A stretch of 19,778 nucleotides of DNA, from assembly GCA_900550445.1 (NCBI GenBank), contig URSF01000039.1, positions 1-19,778 on the forward strand. The letters are read 5' to 3'. This stretch comes from an uncultured Rhodospirillaceae bacterium. GTDB lineage: Bacteria; Pseudomonadota; Alphaproteobacteria; CAAGCB01; CAG-977. A program made the position numbers and the translations under genes. The notes under the pieces were generated by a model that ran no database searches, was not told the origin of the DNA, and saw only the letters and a list, made by a program, of their open reading frames with translations. This document shows positions 6,632 through 14,356 of this stretch, in pieces; the first letter of the stretch is position 1, and every line of letters starts with the position of its first letter.

Positions 6632-6981
6632 CCCGTCGGACAACTGATTTCCACCAGCTTTTCAATCATCTGATGCAGCAAAGCGGCCTGTTTTGTTTCA
6701 GCGGCTTTGTAATATACTTCCTTGCCTTCGCGCCGGCTGGTAATCAGTCCCCCTGTCTTCAGCTGTTTTAAATGATGAGAAACGGCCGGGCTGCTCATCT
6801 CCATCAGAGCGGAAATATTAATAACGCATTCTTCGCAATGGCAGAGCAGCCAGAAAATCCGCATACGGCTGCTGTCGTCAAGCTGTTTGAAAATTTCCGA
6901 TACCGCCTGAAAATCTTTTGTTTCCGGCATATGGTCAAAATTATGTTCTATCAACTGGCCGTGATTATGGGGCAACGGCAT
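6607..6981 (-). CDS. ArsR/SmtB-family metal-sensing repressor
   Basis: 124 residues. Winged helix-turn-helix at about 30-92, recognition helix near MSSPAVSHHLKQLK (62-75), wing SRREGKEVYYKA. Metal-ligand candidates are the CHCEEC motif in the alpha-3 position (Cys47, Cys49, Cys52), the His-containing N-terminus (PHNHGQLIEHNFDH) and His103/Cys114 near the C-terminal dimer helix. Proteins of this type repress efflux genes and release DNA when Zn, Cd or Pb binds. Start ATG at 6981 follows GGAGG. It is divergent from the HMA protein and P-type ATPase, the expected target operon. The 3' end overlaps mrr tail to tail by 25 bp. The family is clear; the metal specificity is inferred from the Cys-rich motif and the neighbouring ATPase. 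Confidence 0.9.
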   Translation of the reverse strand: MPLPHNHGQLIEHNFDHMPETKDFQAVSEIFKQLDDSSRMRIFWLLCHCEECVINISALMEMSSPAVSHHLKQLKTGGLITSRREGKEVYYKAAETKQAALLHQMIEKLVEISCPTGYSSPDMK

Positions 6982-7000
6982 AGCAACCTCCCGATCTGAT

Positions 7001-7016
7001 TTATATGTCAGTATAA
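7001..7016. promoter_or_regulatory. Second operator-like repeat, repressor side
   Basis: TTATA (7001-7005), spacer TGTCAG, TATAA (7012-7016). The arms are short but the 6-nt spacing equals that of the better operator near 7081. It lies just upstream of the repressor start and overlaps possible minus-strand -10 boxes (TATACT, TATAAA), so it could serve autoregulation. Confidence 0.3.
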
Positions 7017-7049
7017 TTCATTCATGAAAAAACCGGTAATAAATTCCCG

Positions 7050-7100
7050 TTGACATATTTTTGTTTTAGTCTTACTCTTTAATTAAATGATTGTTTAATT
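7050..7100 (+). promoter_or_regulatory. Promoter and ArsR-type operator of the metal-efflux genes
   Basis: TTGACA (7050-7055) and TACTCT (7073-7078) are 17 nt apart, a good -35 and a fair -10. Immediately downstream, AATTAAA (7081-7087) and TTTAATT (7094-7100) form a perfect 7-bp inverted repeat around TGATTG, over the expected transcription start. An AT-rich interrupted palindrome at this place is typical of ArsR/SmtB operators, so the repressor would block initiation in the absence of metal. Confidence 0.65.
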
Positions 7101-7122
7101 GTTTAATCGAAAGGGAACTCTC

Positions 7123-7341
7123 ATGAAAAAAACGTACAAGATTGACGTCGATTGCGCCAACTGCGCTGATAAAATGGAAGCGGCTGCTCAGAAAACGGCC
7201 GGAGTCAAAGCCGCTACCGTTAATTTTATGGCTTTAAAAATGATCGTTGATTTTGAAGACGATCAAGATATCGACACGGTTATGCGGGAAGTTCGCAAAA
7301 ACTGTAAAAAAGTCGAAGACGACTGCGAAATTTACCTATAA
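7123..7341 (+). CDS. Stand-alone HMA metal-binding protein
   Basis: 72 residues forming one heavy-metal-associated ferredoxin-like domain. The metal motif is DVDCANCA with Cys11 and Cys14, followed by the helix KMEAAAQKTAGVKAA and the strand VNFMALKMIVDFE. Cys61 and Cys68 near the end are extra possible ligands. The ATG at 7123 is preferred over an in-frame upstream start at 7099 because AAGGGA (7111-7116) lies 6 nt before it, and the upstream start falls inside the operator. Probable role: cytosolic metal carrier for the ATPase encoded 29 bp downstream, which lacks this domain. The DCANC form is the one usually seen in Zn/Cd ATPases. Regulated by the divergent ArsR-type repressor. Confidence 0.88.
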   Translation: MKKTYKIDVDCANCADKMEAAAQKTAGVKAATVNFMALKMIVDFEDDQDIDTVMREVRKNCKKVEDDCEIYL

Positions 7342-7370
7342 CGGCCAAATCGGCAAACGGGACAGGCGCT

Positions 7371-9257
7371 ATGAACAAAAAACAGAAATCCATGTTGTTA
7401 AGAATTATCGTCGCGGCAGTCATGCTGATCGGTTTTCATTTTATGCCTTTGACCGGAGCGGCGCGGTTTACCGCATATTTTTCAGCTTATCTGATTATCG
7501 GCGGCGATATTCTGATAAAAGCCGGTAAAGGCATTAAAAATAAGCAGGTCTTTGATGAAAATTTTCTCATGGCCGTTGCGACGATCGGCGCGATTGCTTT
7601 GGCGCTTTACAAAACCGGCGATTATACGGAAGCCGTCGCCGTGATGCTGTTTTACCAGACCGGCGAATTGTTCCAAAGTTATGCCGTCGGGAAAAGCCGG
7701 AAAAATATCAGCGCGTTAATGGATATCCGACCGGACTACGCCAACATCGAATACGGCGGACAGTTGAAGCGCGTCAGTCCAGAAGAAGTCGGGATCGGCA
7801 GTATTATTGTTATTCAGCCCGGAGAAAAAGTCCCTCTGGACGGAATTGTAACGGCAGGCGAATCCGCTTTAAATACCGCTGCCCTGACGGGAGAAAGCAA
7901 GCCTCGTTCCGTTAAACCCGGCGACGAAGTCATCAGCGGCTGTATTAACATCAGCGGCGTTTTGCATGTTCAAACAACCAAAGAATTCGGCGAATCAACC
8001 GTATCAAAAATCCTTGATCTGGTTGAAAACGCCGGTTCACGCAAATCAAAATCAGAAAACTTTATTTCAAAATTCGCGCGTTTCTATACGCCGGCCGTTT
8101 GTTACGGCGCTCTGGCACTGGCCGTTTTGCCGCCGCTGCTGCGATTATATCTGCTGGATTTGCCGGCCGATTGGGAAAACTGGATTTACCGCGCTCTGAC
8201 TTTCCTGGTTATCAGCTGCCCCTGCGCTTTGGTCATCAGTATTCCTTTAAGCTTTTTTGCCGGAATCGGAGGCGCTTCCAGAGCCGGCATATTAATCAAA
8301 GGATCAAACTACCTGGAAACGCTGTCTAAAACAAAAATCGTTGTTTTTGACAAGACCGGTACCTTGACACAAGGAGTATTCGAAGTCTGCGCCGTTCATC
8401 ACAATGAAATGGACGAAGAAAAGCTGATTGAATTTGCGGCTTTGGCCGAAAGCGCCTCTTCTCACCCGATCGGGAAAAGTATCCGGTGCGCTTACGGCAA
8501 AGAAATCGACCGTTCCCGTGTTTCGGATCTTCGGGAAATCAGCGGCAACGGTATTATTGCTTTTGTAGACGGAATCGAAGTTGCCGTCGGTAATGACAAA
8601 TTAATGAAACATCTGAACATAAAATATATCGGCTGTCATCAGACCGGTACAATTATTCACACTGCGATCAACGGTAAGTACGCCGGTCATATTGTCATTG
8701 CCGACATTGTAAAACCGCAGGCAAAAAAAGCTGTCGCCGCATTAAAAGCCGCCGGCGTAAAAAAGACGGTAATGTTGACCGGAGATGCGGCCGGCGTCGG
8801 AAAACAGGTCGCCGATTTTTTAGGTATCAACGAAGCATACTGCGAACTTTTACCGGCAGATAAAGTTGAAAAAGTCGAAGAGCTGCTGAAAAATAAAACG
8901 GAAAAAGAAAAGCTGGCTTTCGTCGGCGACGGCATCAACGACGCTCCGGTTCTTTCGCGGGCGGATATCGGCATTGCCATGGGGGCTATCGGATCAGACG
9001 CGGCGATTGAAGCCGCAGACGTCGTATTAATGGACGATGATCCGATGAAAATTGCAGCCGCGATTCGCTTATCACGCAAATGTCTGCGAATCGTCTATGA
9101 AAATATATGGTTCGCGCTTGGCGTAAAAGCAGCCTGTCTGTTATTGGGCGCATTGGGAATAGCCAATATGTGGCTGGCTGTTTTTGCCGACGTCGGCGTA
9201 ATGATTATTGCCGTTTTGAATGCGATACGAGCATTATTTGTCAAAAAGCAATCATAA
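7371..9257 (+). CDS. cadA: Zn/Cd/Pb-exporting P1B-type ATPase
   Basis: 628 residues. Inner-membrane pump exporting divalent soft metals with ATP. Conserved elements in order: TM helices from residue 8; actuator TGES 173-176; SCPCALVIS with Cys283 and Cys285 in the transport helix; phosphorylation site DKTGT 327-331; nucleotide-binding His365-Pro366 (SSHPIGKSI); hinge GDGINDAP 519-526; and in the last helices Lys586 (LGVKAACL) and Asp607 (VFADVGV), the residues that mark the Zn/Cd/Pb (P1B-2) subgroup. Length is short because the N-terminal HMA domain is absent and supplied as a separate 72-residue protein upstream. The start has no strong ribosome site (GGGACAGG at about 7358-7365), so coupling to the HMA gene is likely. 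ArsR-controlled. ZntA/CadA naming is by subgroup; the exact metal is not determined. Confidence 0.94.
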   Translation: MNKKQKSMLLRIIVAAVMLIGFHFMPLTGAARFTAYFSAYLIIGGDILIKAGKGIKNKQVFDENFLMAVATIGAIALALYKTGDYTEAVAVMLFYQTGELFQSYAVGKSRKNISALMDIRPDYANIEYGGQLKRVSPEEVGIGSIIVIQPGEKVPLDGIVTAGESALNTAALTGESKPRSVKPGDEVISGCINISGVLHVQTTKEFGESTVSKILDLVENAGSRKSKSENFISKFARFYTPAVCYGALALAVLPPLLRLYLLDLPADWENWIYRALTFLVISCPCALVISIPLSFFAGIGGASRAGILIKGSNYLETLSKTKIVVFDKTGTLTQGVFEVCAVHHNEMDEEKLIEFAALAESASSHPIGKSIRCAYGKEIDRSRVSDLREISGNGIIAFVDGIEVAVGNDKLMKHLNIKYIGCHQTGTIIHTAINGKYAGHIVIADIVKPQAKKAVAALKAAGVKKTVMLTGDAAGVGKQVADFLGINEAYCELLPADKVEKVEELLKNKTEKEKLAFVGDGINDAPVLSRADIGIAMGAIGSDAAIEAADVVLMDDDPMKIAAAIRLSRKCLRIVYENIWFALGVKAACLLLGALGIANMWLAVFADVGVMIIAVLNAIRALFVKKQS

Positions 9258-9259
9258 AA

Positions 9260-9285
9260 AAACAGGCGTTTCCGCCTGTTTTTCT
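9260..9285 (+). terminator. Terminator of the metal-efflux operon
   Basis: AAACAGGCG (9260-9268), loop TTTC, CGCCTGTTT (9273-9281) then TTTCTTTTTC. A strong intrinsic terminator directly after the ATPase stop. The A-rich left side could also stop transcripts from the leftward acetyltransferase gene. Confidence 0.88.
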
Positions 9286-9317
9286 TTTTCTCTGCCCGGA
9301 ACGGCAGAGGACTTTTT

Positions 9318-9761
9318 TTAACCTCTGGGCATAATTTTTGCCGGATTTCCGCCAACCATCGAATTATCGGGAACATTGCTGACAACAACCGTATTCGCAC
9401 CGATAATGCAGTTGTTTCCGATTTTTACGGGACCGACAATAAAAGCCCCCGGATAAATCACGACATTATCGCCGATCTGCGGATAATTCGCCGGATTTCC
9501 CTGACGGCCGGGAAAATCTTTTCCGCCGATTGTCACGTTTTGATATAAAACGCAGTTTTTTCCCAGATGCGCATATTTTGAAATAACCAACCCGACCGGT
9601 AAAATAAAGCGGGTTCCCTGAGCTTTTACAGCGTCAATATCACCGATATAACATGTTTCTTTTAACATACGTTCTTCGGCGCCCGTCATTTCCAGTCCGT
9701 CCGGAACGTCATTTTTAAAAACGTTGATAGCCGTTTGAATTTTATCTAAGAAATTAACCAT
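9318..9761 (-). CDS. Short hexapeptide-repeat acetyltransferase (serine acetyltransferase-like)
   Basis: 147 residues. After a short helical N-terminus (about 1-45), a left-handed parallel beta-helix is built from hexapeptide turns: ISKYAHLGKNCVLYQNVTIGG, then PQIGDNVVIYPGAFIVGPVKIGNNCIIGANTVVVSNV. It closes with the loop VPDNSMVGGNPAKIM, standard for CysE- and galactoside-type acyl-CoA transferases. These enzymes move an acetyl group from acetyl-CoA to a hydroxyl or amino group in the cytosol. It is about half the length of full CysE because the large N-terminal domain is missing, so serine may not be the substrate; sugar or polysaccharide modification is equally possible. The ATG at 9761 has a weak AAAGGG upstream. 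It appears monocistronic. Confidence 0.8.
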   Translation of the reverse strand: MVNFLDKIQTAINVFKNDVPDGLEMTGAEERMLKETCYIGDIDAVKAQGTRFILPVGLVISKYAHLGKNCVLYQNVTIGGKDFPGRQGNPANYPQIGDNVVIYPGAFIVGPVKIGNNCIIGANTVVVSNVPDNSMVGGNPAKIMPRG

Positions 9762-9823
9762 GATTCAACCCTTTTGAATTTTCGTGTATCAAGATTAAAA
9801 TCAGATCAGAAAAAACTCAAATA

Positions 9824-9854
9824 AAAAAAGCGGCCGTAAAACGGCCGCTTTTTT
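9824..9854 (-). terminator. Terminator of the RND efflux operon
   Basis: AAAAAAGCGGCCG (9824-9836), loop TAAAA, CGGCCGCTTTTTT (9842-9854): a perfect 13-bp stem, with A-runs and T-runs on both sides, one base after the pump stop codon. It works on the minus strand for the pump operon. Confidence 0.9.
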
Positions 9855-9855
9855 C

Positions 9856-12800
9856 TTACCCTTCCTCCTGTCCGGAAGGAACAGGCGTCCTTTCTTCCAG
9901 TTTGGAATGACGTTTGGCATGGAATTTTTCACGTCGCTTAATGAAAGTAACAAACAGCATCGGAATAACGAAGATACCGAACGCCGTCGCAACGATCATG
10001 CCGCCGAACACCGTTGTACCGACGGAACGACGGGCCATAGCCCCCGCCCCTGATGCGATAACCAGCGGCAGCAACCCTAAAATAAAGGAAACCGCCGTCA
10101 TCATAACCGCACGGAAACGCAGATGAGCCGCCTGTACGGCCGCCGCTTCCGGATCCAATCCATCTTTTTCACGCAGTTCCTTAGCGAATTCAACAATCAA
10201 AATCGCATTTTTGGACGCCTGAGCAATCAACAGAATAAACCCGATCTGAGCATAAACGTTGTTGACCAATCCGAACGTATACAGGAAAATCAACGCCCCT
10301 AAAAGCGCGACAGACACCGAAAGCAACACCGTAATCGGAATCATCCAGCTTTCATACAACGCCACCAGGAACAAATAAGCAAACAGAAACGCCAGAACCA
10401 AAACGACTGAAGTCTGTCCGCTGGCTTCTTTTTCCTGCAAAGACATGCCCGTCCATTCGTACTCATAGCCTTTAGGCAGAACTTCTTTGGACAATTTCTC
10501 CATTTCGTCCATCGCCTGAGTCGAGCTGAAACCGGACGCAGCCGAACCGTAGATTTTGACCGTCATCATATTATTATAACGGGTCAGCTGCTGCGGCCCC
10601 AAAATAGAATTAATCGTCAACAAAGAACGCATCGGAACCATATCGCCTTTATCATTACGGGCGTAAATCCGGAAAATATCGTCCTCTTTGCTGCGGAAAG
10701 ATTCCTGTCCCTGCAGGTTTACTTCATAAACGCGGCCGTCCAATGTAAAGTCATTGATATAAGCATACCCCAGCGTTGATTGCAGCTGAGAAAACACATC
10801 TTGAATCCCTACGCCCAGCATCTGCGCTTTAATACGGTCCAACGTAACAAACAGCTGCGGCGTAGCCGTATTAAACGTGCTGTATACCATTTTCAGTTTG
10901 GGATCCTGATTCGCCGCCTGCAACAGTCTGTACATAACCTGTTCCATCTGCTGCGGCGTTTCACCCTGCGCGTTTTGCAAACGATAATCAAAACCGTCTG
11001 CCATACCGATACCGGGAATTGCCGGAACGTTAAATGTACGGATTAACGCTTCCTGAATTTGGTTTAACTGCGGTTGCAGTTTGGCCAAAATCGCCTGAAC
11101 CTGCATTGACGTGTCACGACGGACTTCGTACGGTTTTAAACCGACGATCATCATACCGAAATTGGCGCCGTCGCCGCCGACCATACTGAATCCGGCAACG
11201 GCCATGACATTATTTACGGCCGGGTGAGCAGAGATAATTTCATAGGCTTTTCTTTGGACGGCCACCGTTCTGTCCATCGCGGCCCCTTCAGGCAACTGAA
11301 TATCAACCATGAAAACGCCCTGATCTTCATCAGGCAGGAAGCCCGACGGCGTAATCTTATTCATACCGACGGCGGCAGCAATCACGGCGGCAATAATCAA
11401 AATGGACAAAGACGAATGACGTACCAACCGTTTAACAACGGACGTATACCCGTCGCGCCCCCGATCAATCTGACGCATCACCCAAGGAACCAGCCCCGTT
11501 TTTTTCTTTTCTTCCCGGTGCAGTAAAACGGCGCACAAAGCCGGCGATAACGTCAAAGCGTTCACGGCCGAAATCAACATTGAACAAGACACCGTCACGG
11601 CGAACTGTTTATACAGCTGCCCCGTAATGCCGGGAATAAAAATAACAGGCACGAACACGGACAAAATAACCAGCGTAATCGCAATAATCGGCGCCGTAAT
11701 CTGGCTCATCGCCTTTGCCACGGCGTCGGGAATTGTCAGATCAGGCTCTTCTTCAATCACGCGCTCCGTATTTTCAACGACCATAATCGCGTCGTCCACC
11801 ACGATCCCAATAACCAGAACAATAGACAACAACGAAATCGTATTTGCCGAAATGCCGAACGGCGCCATGAAAATAAACGTACCGATCAGGGAAACGGGCA
11901 CCGCCACGGCCGGAATCAACGTCGCGCGCCATGTTCCCAAAGACAAATAAACGACCAGCAGCACCAGAATAAACGCTTCGACAATCGTATCGAAAACTTC
12001 GTCAACCGTTGCTTCAATAAATACTGTCGTATCGAAAATAATGACGTAGTCAACTCCTTCGGGGAAGAACTGCTTCATTCTTTCCAGTTCCGCTTTGACT
12101 TTTGTCGCGACGTTCATGGCGTTCGCGCCCGGAGCCAGGTTAATCATCGCCCCGGAAGACGTACGGCCGTTATATTGGGAATAAGAAGAATACGACGTGG
12201 TTCCCAATTCAATTTTGGCGACGTCTTTTAACAAAAGCAGCCCGCCATCTTTATTGGCGCGCAGAATAATGTTTCCGAATTCTTCAGGCGTGCTTAAGCG
12301 GCCGGAAGTCGTTAACGCCAGCTGCAGCTGCTGGTCTTTCGGCGCGGGCGCGGCCCCGACGGACCCGATCGCGGGTTGAATATTCTGCGAAGAAATCGCA
12401 TTGATCACATCTGCGTTCGTCAACCCGAAATTTGCCAGCCGTTCAGCGTCCAGCCAGATACGCATACTGTAGTCCATATCGCCGAATGTATTAACTTCCC
12501 CGACGCCGGTAACACGCGCCAGATCGTCTTTAATTCGGGATTCCATGTAGTTCGCCAGGAAATTGCTGTCGCGCGAACCGTCAGGAGAATACAACGCGAA
12601 AGCCATCAACATTGACGACGTGTTTTTCTTTACGGTTACCCCCTGCTGCTGCACTTCAGTCGGCAGCTGTGTGGAAATCTGGTTAATACGGTTTTGCACG
12701 TTCACCGTATTCATATCCGGATCCGTTCCCAAAGCGAAGGTAACGTCCAAAGAATACCGGCCGTTATTGGAACTGGTTGATTCCATATAAAGCATGTTGT

Positions 12801-13020
12801 CAACACCGTTGACCTGCGATTCGATAATCTGCGCAACGGTTTGTTCAATCACTTCCGCGGAAGCGCCGGGATACGTCGCCGAAACGGAAACCGACGGCGG
12901 CACAACGTCGGGCAGCTGAGCTACCGGAATTGTTTTTAAGGAAATCAGACCGGCAATCGTAATTACCAGAGAAATAACGATTGCCAGACGAGGTCTTTTA
13001 ATAAAAATACGCGAAAACAT
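9856..13020 (-). CDS. acrB: RND multidrug efflux pump, inner-membrane subunit (HAE1 family)
   Basis: 1054 residues, the size of AcrB/MexB. It is the proton-driven trimeric pump that takes drugs and other amphiphiles from the periplasm and inner membrane and passes them to an outer-membrane channel. TM1 follows MFSRIFIKRPRLAIVISLVITIAGLISL. The GIVVDDAIMVVENTERV motif carries the proton-relay pair Asp409-Asp410, and ASKNAILIVEFA carries Lys937, matching AcrB D407/D408/K940. Two large periplasmic loops follow TM1 and TM7. The tail is hydrophilic and basic. The start is 12 bp after the adaptor stop, with AAGGA about 9 nt upstream, so the two are one operon. AcrB is used as the family name; the substrates cannot be read from the sequence. 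No outer-membrane component follows. Confidence 0.95.
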   Translation of the reverse strand: MFSRIFIKRPRLAIVISLVITIAGLISLKTIPVAQLPDVVPPSVSVSATYPGASAEVIEQTVAQIIESQVNGVDNMLYMESTSSNNGRYSLDVTFALGTDPDMNTVNVQNRINQISTQLPTEVQQQGVTVKKNTSSMLMAFALYSPDGSRDSNFLANYMESRIKDDLARVTGVGEVNTFGDMDYSMRIWLDAERLANFGLTNADVINAISSQNIQPAIGSVGAAPAPKDQQLQLALTTSGRLSTPEEFGNIILRANKDGGLLLLKDVAKIELGTTSYSSYSQYNGRTSSGAMINLAPGANAMNVATKVKAELERMKQFFPEGVDYVIIFDTTVFIEATVDEVFDTIVEAFILVLLVVYLSLGTWRATLIPAVAVPVSLIGTFIFMAPFGISANTISLLSIVLVIGIVVDDAIMVVENTERVIEEEPDLTIPDAVAKAMSQITAPIIAITLVILSVFVPVIFIPGITGQLYKQFAVTVSCSMLISAVNALTLSPALCAVLLHREEKKKTGLVPWVMRQIDRGRDGYTSVVKRLVRHSSLSILIIAAVIAAAVGMNKITPSGFLPDEDQGVFMVDIQLPEGAAMDRTVAVQRKAYEIISAHPAVNNVMAVAGFSMVGGDGANFGMMIVGLKPYEVRRDTSMQVQAILAKLQPQLNQIQEALIRTFNVPAIPGIGMADGFDYRLQNAQGETPQQMEQVMYRLLQAANQDPKLKMVYSTFNTATPQLFVTLDRIKAQMLGVGIQDVFSQLQSTLGYAYINDFTLDGRVYEVNLQGQESFRSKEDDIFRIYARNDKGDMVPMRSLLTINSILGPQQLTRYNNMMTVKIYGSAASGFSSTQAMDEMEKLSKEVLPKGYEYEWTGMSLQEKEASGQTSVVLVLAFLFAYLFLVALYESWMIPITVLLSVSVALLGALIFLYTFGLVNNVYAQIGFILLIAQASKNAILIVEFAKELREKDGLDPEAAAVQAAHLRFRAVMMTAVSFILGLLPLVIASGAGAMARRSVGTTVFGGMIVATAFGIFVIPMLFVTFIKRREKFHAKRHSKLEERTPVPSGQEEG

Positions 13021-13032
13021 AGAGCGTTATCC

Positions 13033-14259
13033 TTATTTCTTAGCCGGAGCGGCGGTTTTGGCCGATGCTTTTTTCGCCGGAGCGGCAGCTGTCGTTTTTT
13101 CCTTTGTTTTATCGGCCGGAGCGGCAAGCGTTAATTTAGCGGCGGGCATCGCGTCAATAATCACTTCCTGTCCCGGGCGGACTTTCTGCAGACCGGTTAC
13201 GATAACACGGTCGCCGGCTTCCAGCCCGTCCAGAACAACAATGTCTTTGCCCTGTTCCGCGCCGACGCTGACCGGTTTATTGACAACTTTGTTTTGAGCG
13301 TCAACCACATAAACATATTTTGAAGAAGCGGAAGACATCAACGCCGCCTGAGAAATGACAATTTTTTCTTCCGGCGCTTCATATTCCAGCAAAACGGAAA
13401 CAAACTGTCCGGAAACCAGCTGTTTGGCCGGGTTCGGGAAAACGGCACGCATTTTAACGGTATCTGTGGAATCGTCAACGACAACGTCCGTAAAATTAAT
13501 CTGTCCGCCGTAACGGTAAACCGAAGAATCTCCCATAATCAAAGAAACGGCCAGACTGTCATTGTTTGATTTCAGCATACCCGCCTTTTGCATTGACAAC
13601 AATTCACGTTCGGAAACGGAAAACAGGACATAAATCGGATCAAAGCTGACCATTGTCGCCAACGTCGTGTTAACCGGCAGATATTCACCCACCGAATAAG
13701 CGGACAAGCCGATTTTTCCCGTAAAGGGCGCTTTAATATTCGTATATCCCAGATCCAGTTTTGCCAGGTTCAAAGCGGCCTGCGCCTGCAGAACCTGCCC
13801 TTTTGCAACGCTGTTTTCGGCTTCGCGCGTGTCAACGGTTGACTGAGAAATATTACCCGTTTTGCGCAGTTCCAGTGCGCGGTCCAGATTCAGTTTGGCA
13901 TTTTTCGCATCGGCTTCGGCTTTTGCCAGATTTGCCGCAGCTTCGGCGACCTGAGCTTCAAACGGTTCGCGTTCCAAAACAAATAAAATCTGCCCTTTTT
14001 TGACGATATCGCCTTCTTCAAACAGTCTGTCCTTTAAAAATCCGGCCACGCGGGCTTTCAGCGTAACGGAATTGACGGCGTCGATCCGTCCGGGGAAATT
14101 AAAACGTTCCGTGTATGACTTATATCCGGCCTTTTCAACAGTCACATGAGGTTTTTGAACAACCTGAACTGCGGCTTCTTTCTTTTTCAAACAGCCGTTC
14201 AGCAGTAAAACCGACGTTACGGCCAAAGCAAAAAATGATAAAGAACGATTTTTTAACAT
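13033..14259 (-). CDS. acrA: RND efflux periplasmic adaptor lipoprotein
   Basis: 408 residues from the ATG at 14259, chosen because GGGAG lies 8 nt upstream and the protein then starts with a clean lipoprotein signal (MLKNRSLSFFALAVTSVLLLNGC, lipidated Cys23). An in-frame start at 14307 would put 16 hydrophilic residues in front of the signal. Following domains: lipoyl/barrel-sandwich halves (TLKARVAGFLKDRLFEEGDIVKKGQILFVLE and YTNIKAPFTGKIG) flanking an Ala-rich coiled-coil hairpin (about residues 95-165), then beta-barrel and membrane-proximal domains. It ends in a low-complexity Ala/Lys/Thr tail of about 30 residues. It links the pump to a TolC-type channel in the periplasm. First gene of the operon with the pump gene. 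Confidence 0.93.
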   Translation of the reverse strand: MLKNRSLSFFALAVTSVLLLNGCLKKKEAAVQVVQKPHVTVEKAGYKSYTERFNFPGRIDAVNSVTLKARVAGFLKDRLFEEGDIVKKGQILFVLEREPFEAQVAEAAANLAKAEADAKNAKLNLDRALELRKTGNISQSTVDTREAENSVAKGQVLQAQAALNLAKLDLGYTNIKAPFTGKIGLSAYSVGEYLPVNTTLATMVSFDPIYVLFSVSERELLSMQKAGMLKSNNDSLAVSLIMGDSSVYRYGGQINFTDVVVDDSTDTVKMRAVFPNPAKQLVSGQFVSVLLEYEAPEEKIVISQAALMSSASSKYVYVVDAQNKVVNKPVSVGAEQGKDIVVLDGLEAGDRVIVTGLQKVRPGQEVIIDAMPAAKLTLAAPADKTKEKTTAAAPAKKASAKTAAPAKK

Positions 14260-14317
14260 ACACACTTCTCCCGACAAGGGTTCACACGAATATTGCCCCG
14301 AAAGCAATCAACCTTTT

Positions 14318-14346
14318 TTTATACATAAGTAACAGTGTTCCTACAA
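14318..14346 (-). promoter_or_regulatory. Promoter of the RND efflux operon
   Basis: On the minus strand TTGTAG (14346-14341) and TATAAA (14323-14318) are exactly 17 nt apart, close to the sigma-70 pattern. In the leader, ATTGC-N7-GCAAT (14292-14308) is a small inverted repeat that could be an operator or a hairpin. No TetR- or MarR-type regulator gene is adjacent, so control, if any, comes from elsewhere. Confidence 0.6.
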
Positions 14347-14356
14347 GCGCTTTTTA

